Assembly: GCA_904066235.2 (NCBI GenBank)
Contig: CAJFCV020000004.1
Coordinates: 6,324,001 to 6,388,000, forward strand
Direction of reading: 5' to 3'
From: Bursaphelenchus xylophilus
Taxonomy: Eukaryota > Nematoda > Chromadorea > Rhabditida > Aphelenchoididae
DNA: 64,000 nt
Positions within the stretch are counted from its first letter, which is position 1; each line of letters begins with the position of its first letter. This document shows, in pieces, positions 45,128 to 56,123 of this stretch. A program made the position numbers and the translations under genes. Under the pieces are notes generated by a model. That model did not search any database and was not told where the DNA came from. It saw only the letters and a list, made by a program, of their open reading frames with translations.

Positions 45128-46350
45128 ATGGCCGAATTTGGAAGCTGGGATCAGATAAAGAAGAACCTTTCTGAATTTAAACTCGATTACAAGACGTTAT
45201 GGGACATAACTTCGGCCAAGAAATTCGATGAGAAGAAGGCTCAGACATGGACCGAGAATCACTTTTTCTTGACGATACAGGTAGGAACAGTTTCTAACTA
45301 TATTATCCATGTTAGTTATCCATCGCCTACGTAATTGTGGTCTTCGGAACAAAGTCATTGATGAGGAATCGTCAGCCTTTTAATCTGTTCATCCCTCTCA
45401 ATGTATGGAATCTTTTCTTGGCCGTTTTTTCGATTGTTGGGACCATTAAGTTGACCCCGGAATTCCTGGACGTTGTTCTTGGGAAAGGCTTAACTGGTAA
45501 GACCTCGACTCGGATTTTTTATCTTCTAGAATCTTACTGCCATACTACGACATTCACTTCTGGAATCAATGGCTACTGGATGTTCTTGTTTATTCTTTCG
45601 AAGACCGTTGAACTCGTTGACACCGTTTTCCTTGTGCTGAGAAAGAGGCCGTTGATGTTTTTGCACTGGTATCATCACATTCTCACCATGATCTATGCGT
45701 TCTATTCGTATCCCGTGACCCCAGGATTTAACCGATGGGGTATTTATCTCAACTTCTTCGTTCATTCCTTCATGTATTCGTAAGTTGTGAACGAACCTGA
45801 TCCAGTGGGAAAAACGTACGATTTTGCAGCCGAGAAGTATTAAAAACGCAGCAAAATACCAACTAAAAAAACTCGGTTTCGAAGAGCGCGCCCTTTCTCA
45901 CACAAAGGGGGCGGGCTTTTGAAATTGGAGCCTTTTCACTTGGAGAGGGAGGTTTTTGCCGCGTTTTTGACACTTTCCGAATGCAAGATGGTACATTTTT
46001 TGTCATTGATCAGCTCCGCCACTGTAAATCGGAAAACTTCTCTTTCTTTTAGGTATTATTTCCTCCGCTCAATGAAGATTGCAGTCCCCGGCCCTGTGGC
46101 TAAACTCATCACAACCCTCCAAATCTGGCAATTCATTATCTCTGTGGCGATTCTGGCTCACTTGGGAGTTCTTATTTACGTACAGAAGGCCGCATGTGAC
46201 TTTAATCCCCGTGTGTTTGTGTTGGCCGTGTTTATGGACGTCACTTATCTGATCTTATTCATCAATTTTTTCCTCAAAAGTTATGTTTTGAAGGGAGGAA
46301 AGGCCAAATACAAGGTCCAAAATGGAGTTAACCCCAAGAAGACTAACTGA
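45128..46350 (+). CDS. ELO-family very-long-chain fatty acid elongase
   Basis: ER membrane 3-ketoacyl-CoA synthase that adds two carbons to fatty acyl-CoA. About 280 residues in four exons. Motifs: KTVELVDTVFLVLRKRPLMF, the catalytic histidine box LHWYHHILTMIYAFYSYPV, and NFFVHSFMYSYYFLRSMKI spanning an exon join. Multiple membrane helices are visible. The C-terminus NPKKTN ends in KKxx, a classical ER-retrieval signal. The introns are about 34 nt, 32 nt and one of 271 nt (45782-46052). In C. elegans the elo-1 to elo-9 paralogues have this architecture; which one it matches is not decided. A small membrane-protein gene starts 74 bp after its stop. Confidence 0.95.
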
Positions 46351-46423
46351 ACTAGCTGATTCTTGGGTTTTGTTAGAATTCAAATAGTTGTTACTTTGTA
46401 ATAAAAGTTTTATTTTGTTTGTC

Positions 46424-46790
46424 ATGCTCGACCGGTCGGTTTCTTTTCTGGTGTTGGTAACATTAGTGTTTAATATGGGTCTTGCAGGAATTATTGCTAT
46501 TCTTTGTGGGACAAAAGGAAAGAAAAGTAAACCTGTCACTAGCTTTAAAAAACCTCAAAATATCACAAAAGGTGAGCAGACTACCATATTTGTTAAGCTG
46601 TCATGACTAATGTATACTGTTTTGTATTTTTATTACAGAAAAAGCAAAGGAAGCGAAGAAGTACCACCAACCAGAAGATGAGATGACCTTACTCAGTCTC
46701 CAAAGAAATCCCAGTGTCGAGAAATCCCGGATTCCGGACGATGACACCATCAGATTCGTGGAAAGTATTAAGGCGGAGACCTCCGAATGA
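46424..46790 (+). CDS. Small single-pass membrane protein, unknown
   Basis: About 104 residues in two exons (intron about 46571-46638). MLDRSVSFLVLVTLVFNMGL continues AGIIAILC, one long hydrophobic segment that is a signal anchor or signal peptide. Then comes a basic stretch (GTKGKKSKPVTSFKKPQN) and a charged, disordered tail with KAKEAKKYHQPEDEMT and RIPDDDTIRFVESIKAETSE. No domain recognised. It begins only 73 bp after the elongase stop, so it may be the downstream gene of an operon or, less likely, part of the elongase 3' region. Its stop is 51 bp from the convergent globin stop. Confidence 0.55.
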
Positions 46791-46841
46791 AGTATTAAAT
46801 CATATTCAAATCACTCTTTAATATTTTTTTGCTGTCTGTTC

Positions 46842-47977
46842 TCACGGCAACAGCATGACGGGGAAATCTTTGAGATCGGTTGTGGTTATACTGCATTTTC
46901 TGGTGTTGTCTCTGCTCATTCTGAGGGTCTCTCTTTCGAATCCGAGCCTAAAGTTGATGTCGCTTGTAATGGAAGTTAATGAAACTTACTTCATGTAGAA
47001 TATGAGAGTGAGAACCAACTGTCTCCATGCAATCTGAGTCTCCTTATCCATTTCTTGGGTGATATTCTCCACTATACACTCGGTGAAGATGTGCCAGTAC
47101 TCTGTTCGGAAGTCCTTTATCTTTAAGTTGGCATGTTTTCTAAACAAATAATTAAATTTTTGAAAACAATTATTCCCTTTACTTCCCCAATTGTTCCGCA
47201 TTTTCCGTGACCATACTAATGTCATCCAGATTTCTTATGACAAAGTCGAAAGTGTCGATGAAAACGTCCGAGTGGGATATAAATTTAGGATCAGCCCTCA
47301 GTTTTTTCCCTTTGGTGTTCGAACTGATCCCAAATATTGGTTTTAGATCTTCGACTTCCGCAAATATTGCTAAAATAATAAAATTCTTGCTAGACAATTG
47401 TCTATTAACGGCATGTATGGCTGGGTTTCTTACCACAAAATATATCCTTTCCTGCTTTGACCTTGTTGATCTTACTCCACGATTTGATGATTAAGTTCCG
47501 TTGCCTGGGGGCTAATCTTTTCGGTTTACTCGTACTGTTCCTTTGCACTACCAATGCTGTACTCGACCATCTTCGCCCTCGAAATTAAAAAAAAATAGTT
47601 TTCATTACTTACTGTTTACTCTTGATGCGTCTGGAACCGTCAAGGACGGGCGGTCTAGAACTGTAATAACATTATAAATATCATAGTTAGATTATGTTGG
47701 AACATTACGCAAGGTTGCGTGTTATAAGTCAGTATACAAACGAGTAAGTTGTTTTTAGTAAACGCCGTGGCTTTTCAGAAGGTCACACGAAGCAAGTTAT
47801 AAAATGCAATGATTGATTTTTGTAACAAAAGTACAGTATACCTGGCACATCATTGGAGCGTGATTTGAATTCGGAAGCCCGTCGATTCATCCTCTGCTGG
47901 TGCTGTTGGACCAGGATCTGCGGCTGATTGGGCCCCTGACTTTGAGAGCGGGTTGCATTTGAGCTCTTATTCCCCAT
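46842..47977 (-). CDS. Nematode globin with N-myristoylation-type start
   Basis: About 255 residues in six exons. The N-terminus MGNKSSNATRSQSQ fits the myristoylation consensus (Gly2, Ser6). A disordered basic stretch with MNRRASEFKSRS follows, then VLDRPSLTVPDASR. The globin domain runs from about RNLIIKSWSKINKVKAGKDI (helix A) through IFAEVEDLKPIFGI, FISHSDVFIDTFDFVIRNLD (distal side) and EQLGKKHANLKIKDFRTEYW, where LGKKH holds the proximal F8 histidine. It ends IAWRQLVLTLIFYMK (helix H) and a polar tail. In C. elegans GLB-26 is a reported N-myristoylated globin; orthology is not shown here. Exon phases were all consistent. Convergent with the elongase pair. Confidence 0.87.
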
Positions 47978-49952
47978 AAGCCGGCAATCGATAAGAAGAC
48001 CGCGATTCGGAATCTGGAGAGTGCCGGGCCAGCCTCCCCTAAAACAGTCGGCGTTCCGTGCCGAACGGTTTAATTCAATTTAAATTTGGAATAATTTCCC
48101 CTTTTTGCAGTCGAAATGGAAAGGCCGCGGGCCTTATTCTAATCGAGGGATCTCTCCAGTCGATTGTCCAGAGGATTACAATTAAGCGGGTTTACGTTGG
48201 ACCCGAAAGAAAAGTTTATTAACCTCATCAGTTGGGGACGCCCTCAGGTTGTCATACTCAATTCTCGTCTCCGACTTTTGGGGACGAAAGGCCCTACCAA
48301 GAAATTACTTAATGCATTGAAACTATTTAAATTAAATGTAAGAGCATCAGAGGAAGGAGAAGGTCTTGTTTGTGCTGATCCGAATGTCATGGATTGTCGT
48401 TGCGACCAAGAATCTTTTAAGATCTCTGACAGTTTCTACTTTGTTGGAGTTTCTGTTTGTCAAAGTGTGTCAGCAATTTGCCAACAATAATTTTAAAACT
48501 TTATGTTGCAGTTTAAATACAAACAATTTAATGATTAATCATCCCGAATGCAGACTTTTGCAGACTCCACGCACCACTTAATGAAGGAGTCCAGCCATCT
48601 TCTCCTCTTTTATCAGCAAAGTGTGCCTGCATTTTCCATTTGAAACATTATTTTACCTGTTTGCGCCATAAATAGACATAGTTTTCGCTGTCATCTTCCG
48701 CTTTTAGGATGGGAATCAAAAACCGCTGAGAGGCGGAAAAAGGGAATTAGCTCAAATTTGCATCCCAGTCCCGGCCCTTCGCTCTTTTTGGGGAACGAAA
48801 TTTGATTTTGAATAGATCGCAATTAAACGCGCAGAGAAACCAACCTCAACATGGAGATCCGGTCGATTTCAGACGAACGAAGACGGCGTTATTAATGCCG
48901 CCTTCTTCTCTTTCATCAAGAATGGAGAAGGAAGGGAATGACCTTGTCTATCGCCCTTCCCCTCTCTTCTTTTCCCACAGTGGCCATCGGGAGGAAGGGT
49001 CATCATCATCTTACACCTTGTCATGATGTCACTCACCCTTGTTGGATCTCGATGAATCAGTGATTTGCATAGAGTCAGTAAGAGGGGAGAGTCCCCACCT
49101 ATCCTATCTCCATTTCGATGCCTCTTATCAGTGCATTCCCCATTCCCGGACCGAATTGAGGTCTCTGTCTCATTTTATTTTACTCGGTCACCTTTTTTGG
49201 TTTGGGAAGGGGGATTATTCCGGAAAAACAGGGACAGTGCCGATCGGTCTTTGTTTTATCAAAACTCCCGCCATTGTTTCTGGAATTTATGGTATGGGAA
49301 CTTTCGTTTAAATAACATCAGACGTTTCCTCCAACAAATTAACATTAAAATTTTCGATCTTATCAAGTTCCTGTTTTGTCATCTATTTCTGACAAAGAAG
49401 TATTTCAGATTTTATTAAAATTTTGCATGCGAGATCTGAACTAGCCATGTATCAATCCGTAAAAGTTTTAGATGGCGCTTTCCACAATCTTGTTTTCGAG
49501 AGAGCACGCGAAATGATGAGGGTCGGACAGACGCAAACTGGTTTTCGTGTATAATTCTTTTTGTTTCCCTTCGGAAAAATCTGATTTGTTGTAGAAAATT
49601 TGTACGCCGGAATATTAATTGAGCCGCAAACTTCGCATGTCTTAGAAAATAAAAAAAATAGGCCGACTTTCATCCAAGTTGTCTCACATCAAGTACTTGT
49701 GAGATGACTGCAACTTTTTAATCTTGCGTAATTAGCCATAAACCGAAGTGTTTATTCAATTACCGTATCTTCCGGCTATTTTTTGAGGATATTTTATTGC
49801 CCTGATTAAACCTCCTGCTAGTTCCAAATCTTCCCAAACTTTGCGATCGCTGAATTGTTGACGAGATCAGTATTTTCTTCCATTCTCTTATCAGTATATC
49901 GTTGATTAATCATTCATTCCATTTAAGCCCTTTATGTTTTGTTAGAAGCGCT
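47978..49952. other. Divergent upstream region of globin and NHERF-like genes
   Basis: About 2 kb without a recognised exon, containing both promoters. ORFs (e.g. 48164-48490, 48802-49026, 49065-49418) overlap in several frames and match nothing. No inverted repeat of note was seen, in contrast with neighbouring intergenic regions. TTTTGTTAG at about 49939-49946 is a likely acceptor just before the NHERF-like ATG. Confidence 0.5.
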
Positions 49953-52900
49953 ATGCCGATTAGTTTGCCTCAGGACGCCCCATCGCCGCGGATCTGCCGA
50001 GTTCAGAAGATCCATCCTTCAGATGAATATGGCTTCAATCTACATGCTGAGAAGAGCAAAGGGCAATATGTGGGATCAGTAGATGCCGAGAGCCCAGCCG
50101 ATATTGGAGGCCTCAGGGAAAACGATCGAATCATCGGAGTGAATGGAGATATGGTCTTGGGATTACCTCACAAAGAAGTAAGTCATGGATTCAGCTACTG
50201 TTTCAAGGAGTGTTCCAGGTGGTCCAAAAGATCAAAGCGAATCCTTTGTTTTGCGAGTTGTTCGTCATCACGGAACATGACTTTTTCTGGTATCAGAACC
50301 ATGGAATTCCGTTATCCTACGACCTTCCTAACATTGTCAGACCCGTTTCTGTAAGTATTTCGTGCTTTCCCTATCCCCGCTTCCCTTTGTGCAGAGTCTC
50401 TGTCCATCAAGCTCAAGCAGTTCAGTGCATCCCCAGTCCTCGCTCAGCTCCCGTTGCACTTCCTTCAATTCAGACATCTTTATCTCTAAGGCTAGAATCC
50501 AGCTTAAGGTGAGTTCAAGGCCTGTTGTTGGTTACGGTGTCTGAGTTCGGAAGAGTATGGGTATTAATCAACCTTTTTACACCTAATTGATGACCTGTGA
50601 GTTCACGGACCAGTATGTTGATACCTCTGGCAGGTGATGGTTGTTGTGGCTGTTTACACTGTGGGAGATCTCTTTGTTTGCGCGATTTCTTTTTATTTTA
50701 GACGGCCATTCAAAGAAGTGCCTTGAGTGGAGGGGGCGCGTTTCCTTTCCGGGAACTCGAGACTTTGCAAACTTCACAAAACGAGTCAATTCAGATCTCT
50801 CGCTCTGATTACTCGCAGTTTCTCCTTAATTAATGTGGCAGGATAATACTATAGAAATGTCTCCGTTATGGCTCCATTGCTGCAACTAGTTGCGGACTGA
50901 TTCAGATTCGGCCTTTTAAATGGTTATTACAGGTCTCCATTCGAGGAAAGAATTAGGTCTGTCAGTTTATGATTGACTGATGACTAAGGACCGCTTAGCT
51001 CCGTTGTCTATGTGTTTATCTCCGCCTTCACTTCGAATGAGACGTTAATTTCTCCTAATCCTAGACATTGAATCAAACTTGGGGAATCGATGAAAGCCCT
51101 GAGGGTGTTTGCTCTCGTATTATATCCATTTGAGGTCATTCGAGAGGGTCGGGGAGAGAAAGGGAGCGGGATAGGTATCTATCATGACTCAGACCACGCT
51201 TTTGTTGTTCTTGCGCTTTTATTGGTTTTTTGTACCTTCGAAAGGTTCAGTCGACCAAATTTCCGTTCTCTCCCTAAGGGCTCCAAGCAACAAAAACACT
51301 AAAAACGAAGCTCTTCTGAACGTCTTCTGGCTCCAGCACAATATTATTTTTATTATAATTATTCCTCAAAAACTCGGTGACCTTGACGTGGGAATTTAAT
51401 TAGTGAAGAGGAAACGTCAGACTCACTCAGCCATTATGAGGGCATTCAATTTCTCTCCTTCAACAATCTCAGCGGCCTGGTTCGGTCAACAATTTCTCCA
51501 CAGATTTTAGGTATTTTTTCGATCCGCTCCCGAGTGTCCGTGCTTTATTTTTCCATGAGAGATGACCGGGAATTATCCTTTTGTATTTCATCTGGCCTTT
51601 TATAGAAATTTCCCTTTTACTCCTCTTTTTTTCATATCGCCTGAGGCCTTTTTATGCTAAAGCGGATTCCTTTTTTGCTAATCGCCGCTTTCGTTTGATC
51701 CACTTATTGTTCAGGAGAAGCCAATAGAATCTCCAGTAGCCTCCGATCCGGCAATTCCTAGAGCCAGCACTCCGCCGATGACTCCGCGACCTCTACTCTG
51801 TCATTTGGTAAGCCCTTTCGAGCTAAATTTTACACTCATTATTTACAGTAGTATCAGATGTTGACGCGTTTTCACTTAAAGTAATATGTATAAAAAGATT
51901 AATCATAAGGGTGTTTCAGTCCAAACGAAGCCCCACCCAAGAGTTTGGCTTCAATCTCCACGCGGAAAGAAATAAAGGACATTTCATTGGGTCGGTGGAT
52001 AAAGGAGGAATTGCTTACCTGGCTGGTCTTGAGACGGGCCAGAGAATTGTCGGCGTCAATGGGGAACTCATTTACCCAACGAGTCCACACAAGGTGCGTT
52101 TTGACGTATTTGAACAAATGTATTTTTTCTTTTTATCAATTTGTTTGTTTGGCTGCATGGAGAGCAGCCAAACAGACAAAGAACATCCGTTAGCAGTCCA
52201 TAATCAGCATTTTCATTTTGAGCAAAATGGATTCCATTTTCGGATTCCTGATGGTCAAACCCCAAAAAAAACTTTTAACAACGTTACGTCATATGGATGA
52301 CGATTTCTTAAATTTCATCGCACAAGTCCTTACGAACCCTGCAAATTTACAGGGGAAGTACCCCAAGTGCGACGCTCAGATTTTGATGAAACTTGGCACA
52401 AATTTAGAATGATTTTTTCTAAAATATATGCGAGAATCCTAGCTCGCGCTTTGCAGAAACAACCGAGATTTTTAGATCGAAAGTGGGCGAAAATTTGACA
52501 CTTGTTGCCGAATTTCGGCACGAAAAGTTGCGTGCCTATTTCTACCATGGAGGGTAATGTTTCCACATAAAATCAATTTTTTCCGCACGAAACAAGAAAA
52601 GTTATGGCCAAAAAGTGCTTTTCTCTCTGTCCGCTCTCCGTGCTTAGCGTACTCTCTCGGCGGCAAAGATCGTTCAATATCTCGGCGGCGCCTGAAAAGC
52701 GCGAACTAAAACTTCCAGGAATTGTTATTTAGTTCATGCCCGACGTGTGCTCAAAATTTAAAGAAAATCGGAGCGTCGCACTTGGGGTACTTCCCTTGTG
52801 AGCAGAGAAAAAGTGAAAAAAAGGAGGAGGCGACAGAGAAAGGCAGAAATTTTTACAAAGTGAGAAATTGCGCAACTTTGTGTCAGATTGCGCAACTTTT

Positions 52901-55594
52901 ACCTTTGGACTAAATTTGCAGAGTTCGGACGGACTTGTGTGATGAAATTTAAAAATCATCGCCCATATGCGTGTAAACATGTATACAGCCCGCCTTTCAT
53001 TTGGATCAGAGTTCATAGGGGCAAAAAACCGGCTTGATCAACTCGTAGGATTATTTTAAGAGTATTTTGGACATTAATCCTGACCTAACTCACGACCTAG
53101 GTCAAGAACTACTTTGTGTTTCCCGAAATTCACGGATTTTATCATGGATTCATTATGTTCACAGAACTTTAACGCTTTTGGATTACATACCTGAACTAGA
53201 GATAAGTCACGACAAGCATAACCAAAGTGACTCTCGTACCCTGGTCATAGTCATACAGCCTGCTTGCTTTTTATATGAGGGCGCAATATCACATTGTTTA
53301 TTGCAAAAATAACGCCGTCCGTTGCGCAACATGATGGCTTTTCGTAAAAAAATTAATAATAATGCATAATTTCAGGAAGTAGTAGCACTAATAAAGCACG
53401 ATCCCTTGGACACAAGTCTTCTTGTTGCATCAGAGGAAGTGGATAGATGGTATACAGAAAACGGGATCCCCTACAGCTTCGATCTGGCCGTTACTTACAA
53501 AACCTACACTCCGCCCAGATCACAATCTCGAACCGCGACCGTATCAAGTCAAAAAACTAATGGAACCGCTCAGGTAAGGGGGAGGGGGAGTGTGCGTATT
53601 TTTTGGTAGTTTTTACGTTTTGATTTAAGTGTAATATAAAATTAGTTGTCTTACAACGGTAAACGAATTGTTTTTAGTCTTTCTCGAGCCCCTCGACCTT
53701 CTACACGGTTGGTATTGGTATTCTGAATTTATTCCCCTATCCCTTTGTTTTTCCGGCTTCTTTCTTTGCTAATTTTGGGTTCTGTTTTTGTAGCCTACCG
53801 AAGATGCTCAAACTGATGTTGTTTATGTACCGACAGAATTGAAGGAGGAACAGCTAAATGGACACAATACTTCCGAGACTTCTGAAGTCCAAGAGTCAGA
53901 AGAATCGACAGATTCTGAAGTCAGGGAACTCCAGAATATTGAGAACGCGGCCGTCGGATCCCCAGACGATCTTCTCGAGAAAGTGTTTAGCTCTGTCCCG
54001 CCTCCCAAAGAAGATTCACATGTAAATTTTAGTTTTTTCCTTTTTTCTGCTTACTTAGTACCCCACTTTCTTTGATTTTCTCTCCGAAACTATAAATCTG
54101 TTACTCTCTTTCAGAAACATGTAATTAATAATTACAATTCCGTGACTCCACTGGCTCCCATATCCGTCAGGAATTCTCCCTCAATCGACCGAACTCCGCT
54201 CAGTTCTCCAGAGAAAGGTTGGATTAATTTAGTATTACCATTTCCACCAGGGAACGTCATCAGTTGGGGGAAAAAGACAATTGGGGAAACTGAAAAGTAT
54301 TATCTTTCTTCGATGTAAGTGTTGAGATTAGGGTAATCGATGCCGCTGATAATGTTATTTTTTTAAATCAGCGCCATCGATTATCCTAATCTTGACACTT
54401 ACAGCGAAGAAAGACAATACTTTTCAATTTCCCCAATTGTCTTTTTCCCAATCATCGCTCCCCGTTCCACCAGTATTGATTTGAATTGGCTATAACTTCT
54501 TTATTTTTGGGCCAAATAGTAAGATTCTTTTTCCTGAATTCTCAGAATCTATCGTTGTGTGTGATACCAAGTATGTTATACCTGTTTTTCAGACTACACT
54601 GCATCAAAAAATTTTTTTTCTTTTATCGGCGGAGACTTCCGTAATCCCCCTTGAATTCGGCGGAGTGTTTTTTTCACAAATGAGGCTGTAAATTGTTGTA
54701 TGTGTAAAGAAAATGGGCGGGAAAGGATTTAGAAGATACAATATGACAGTTATTTCAAATTTTTGTGATTGGGCGGAGACATTTTTTAACCTCGGTGGAC
54801 GATACTTCTCCGACTTTGGAAAGTCAAAATTTGCTAAAACCAAAACGTATGGTATCCCTGGTGGCATGGCGCCTAAATACGACTTATTACGTCAACGGTC
54901 CACTGGGAGAAGAAAAAAAGGCAATTCGGCGGAGAAATCGGCGGAGAACAAAATGACCCCATTTTTACAGCCTCATTTATGAAAAAACACTCCGCCGAAT
55001 TCAAAGCGGATTACGGAAATCTCCGCCGATTAAAGAAAAACATTTTTTTGATTCTAAAAACTCCAAGGGTTTTCTGAAAAATGCAAAAAAAAATTTGGGA
55101 TTGGACCACCGAGAACAAAGTTATTAATGAATAGTTTTTTTCCATAATTCTTGGAACACCCTGTAATTATCTGTTTCACAACATTCTAAGGCTGATGGAC
55201 GGGGTTTGCCACACATATATCTTCGACCGCTACCGGGATACAACCGATTTACAACATCTTTCGAGATTTTTTTATTTTCACCGTGAAGATGACGGAATTA
55301 TTTGATTCCTATCACATACTTGGTATAACACAAAAACGGTAGATCCTGAGGATTAAGGGAAAAAACGAATCTTAGGCCCAAAAGTAAAGAAGTTATAGCC
55401 AATTCAAGTCGGGCCACAAAAATGCCCAGCCCTATACTTTTATGATTAATTGTTTACTTTTAGATGAAAATGTGGATATATTCAAAATGAGTGCCAAGAA
55501 AGCGCGGGAGATCCTCAAACACAAGAAAAGGGACCCTCGGGCACAGGGAACGATGACTCTGGAAGAAAAACACCAACTCATCGCCAACTTATAG
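49953..55594 (+). CDS. nrfl-1: NHERF-type scaffold with two PDZ domains and an ERM-binding tail
   Basis: Cortical scaffold that tethers membrane proteins to ezrin/radixin/moesin. About ten exons encode PDZ1 (CRVQKIHPSDEYGFNLHAEK, SPADIGGLRENDRIIGVNGD, ...VVQKIKANP) and a NHERF-like helical extension (HDFFWYQNHGIPLSYDLPNI). A Ser/Pro-rich linker follows, then PDZ2 (TQEFGFNLHAERNKGHFIGS, LAGLETGQRIVGVNGELIY, EVVALIKHDP) with VDRWYTENGIPYSFDL. Next come an acidic linker and the C-terminus MTLEEKHQLIANL, which matches the ERM-binding tail of EBP50 (basic/amphipathic, ending in L-x-x-NL). The ligand loops are YGFNL and FGFNL. Three introns exceed 1.2 kb and are loaded with mobile elements (52.1-53.4 and 54.2-55.5 kb). 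A 30-nt in-frame microexon is possible at 53678-53707. Confidence 0.92.
52349..52799. mobile_element. TIR element in an nrfl-1 intron (GGGAAGTACCCCAAGTGCGACGC family)
   Basis: The left end ACAGGGGAAGTACCCCAAGT continues GCGACGCTCAGATTTTGATG. The right end AATCGGAGCGTCGCACTTGG continues GGTACTTCCCTTGT and is its reverse complement. Internal inverted motifs include CTAGCTCGCGCTTTGCAGAAAC against TGAAAAGCGCGAACTAAA. The termini and the GCTCGCGCTTTGCAGAAAC motif are shared with the 43097-44254 foldback, so both belong to one family but differ in interior. No transposase. Confidence 0.85.
52857..52912. repeat. TTGCGCAACTTT repeat, copy 2
   Basis: AGTGAGAAATTGCGCAACTT, TGTGTCAGATTGCGCAACTT, TTACCTTTGGACT matches 13236-13292 at most positions. 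It lies about 60 bp outside the 52349-52799 element. Confidence 0.7.
53678..53707 (+). other. Candidate 30-nt microexon of nrfl-1
   Basis: Ten codons, reading SFSSPSTFYT, lie between a TTGTTTTTAG acceptor and a GTTGGT donor inside the intron between ...KTNGTAQ and PTEDAQT. Both flanking joins are phase 0, so inclusion would add ten residues to the linker without a frameshift. The Ser/Pro composition fits the linker. The donor is weak, so it is uncertain. Confidence 0.35.
54230..54478. mobile_element. Palindrome with about 110-bp arms in the last nrfl-1 intron
   Basis: GGGGGAAAAAGACAATTGGG, GAAACTGAAAAGTATTATCT, TTCTTCGATGTAAGTGTTGA, GATTAGGGTAATCGATGCCG at 54265-54345 is followed within about 20 bp by a near-exact reverse complement at 54363-54460 (CAGCGCCATCGATTATCCTA...CCCAATTGTCTTTTTCCCAA). 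The arms extend outward to a CCACCAG-ATACT pair with weaker similarity. Loop about 20 nt (AATGTTATTTTTTTAAAT). Confidence 0.85.
54478..55415. mobile_element. Inverted-repeat element split by an inserted MITE
   Basis: GAATTGGCTATAACTTCTTT then ATTTTTGGGCCAAA, and further CAGAATCTATCGTTGTGTGT, GATACCAAGTATGTTAT at about 54482-54576, recurs in reverse complement at about 55318-55412 (CACATACTTGGTATAACACA, AAAACGGTAGATCCTGAGGA, ...AAAGAAGTTATAGCCAATTC). Between the arms lies the truncated MITE copy (54598-55166), which suggests insertion into an existing foldback. Confidence 0.75.
54598..55166. mobile_element. TIR element (MITE-like), copy 2, truncated and inverted
   Basis: Reverse-orientation relative of 12112-12682. 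It shares the right tip TTTTTTCCATAATTCTTGGA, ACACCCTGTA and a long interior (GGCATGGCGCCTAAATACGA, CTTATTACGTCAACGGTCCA, CTGGGAGAAG). It has an extra segment of about 60 bp (AACAAAATGACCCCATTTTTAC...). The other tip is missing: similarity stops near 54600 at CATCAAAAAATTTTTTTTC, about 70 bp before the expected terminus. Non-coding. Confidence 0.85.
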
Positions 55595-56123
55595 AAACCC
55601 TTTCTAGTCAGCCAGAGTCTTTGCCTACACCTGTGATCATTTTACTGTTATTTTTGTGCAATTCGCTTACCATACTTAATAAAATCATATTCGATCATTT
55701 TTTTAATAGTAATAAGAACCTTTTATTATTGAAGAAAGTTACTTGATTTTTTTATAAATGCAATCATCAATAACCAAAAATCAACGATCAGGAATGTCAT
55801 TTTCAAAATCAGCACCATCGAAAACCCCTAAATCGAGCATTTGCAAAAAAACTCAAAAAATTGCTTCTTTACAGTACTAATAGTAACGATCAAAAAATGG
55901 ACGTCACGTTCGGCGCTTACATCGAAGAAAAATAATACATCTCAGTTTCCCGAAGTTCCTATAAATACTAAATCAGGGGCAGAAAATGCTGATTGAAGAA
56001 ATTCTCAGGTAATTCATCTCTACATTAGAAGTAGTTTCATCGACTGCCCTGAGAACAGAAAGCATTGCCAGCAACGAAAAGGATCGAAGAAGGTCTTCAG
56101 GTTACAATAAACAGTACCAAACT
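55595..56123. other. Convergent gap nrfl-1 / CHK-like gene
   Basis: No exon. TACTTAATAAAATCATATTC at about 55672-55691 is the likely nrfl-1 polyadenylation region. A solitary arm of the palindrome family seen at 42730-43095 lies at 55795-55880 (TTTTCAAAATCAGCACCATC, GAAAACCCCTAAATCGAGCA). Confidence 0.55.

Noticed and set aside
48164..49418. Several plus-strand ORFs in the globin/nrfl-1 intergenic region
   Set aside because: Frames overlap, composition varies, and no family resemblance or consistent exon chain could be made.
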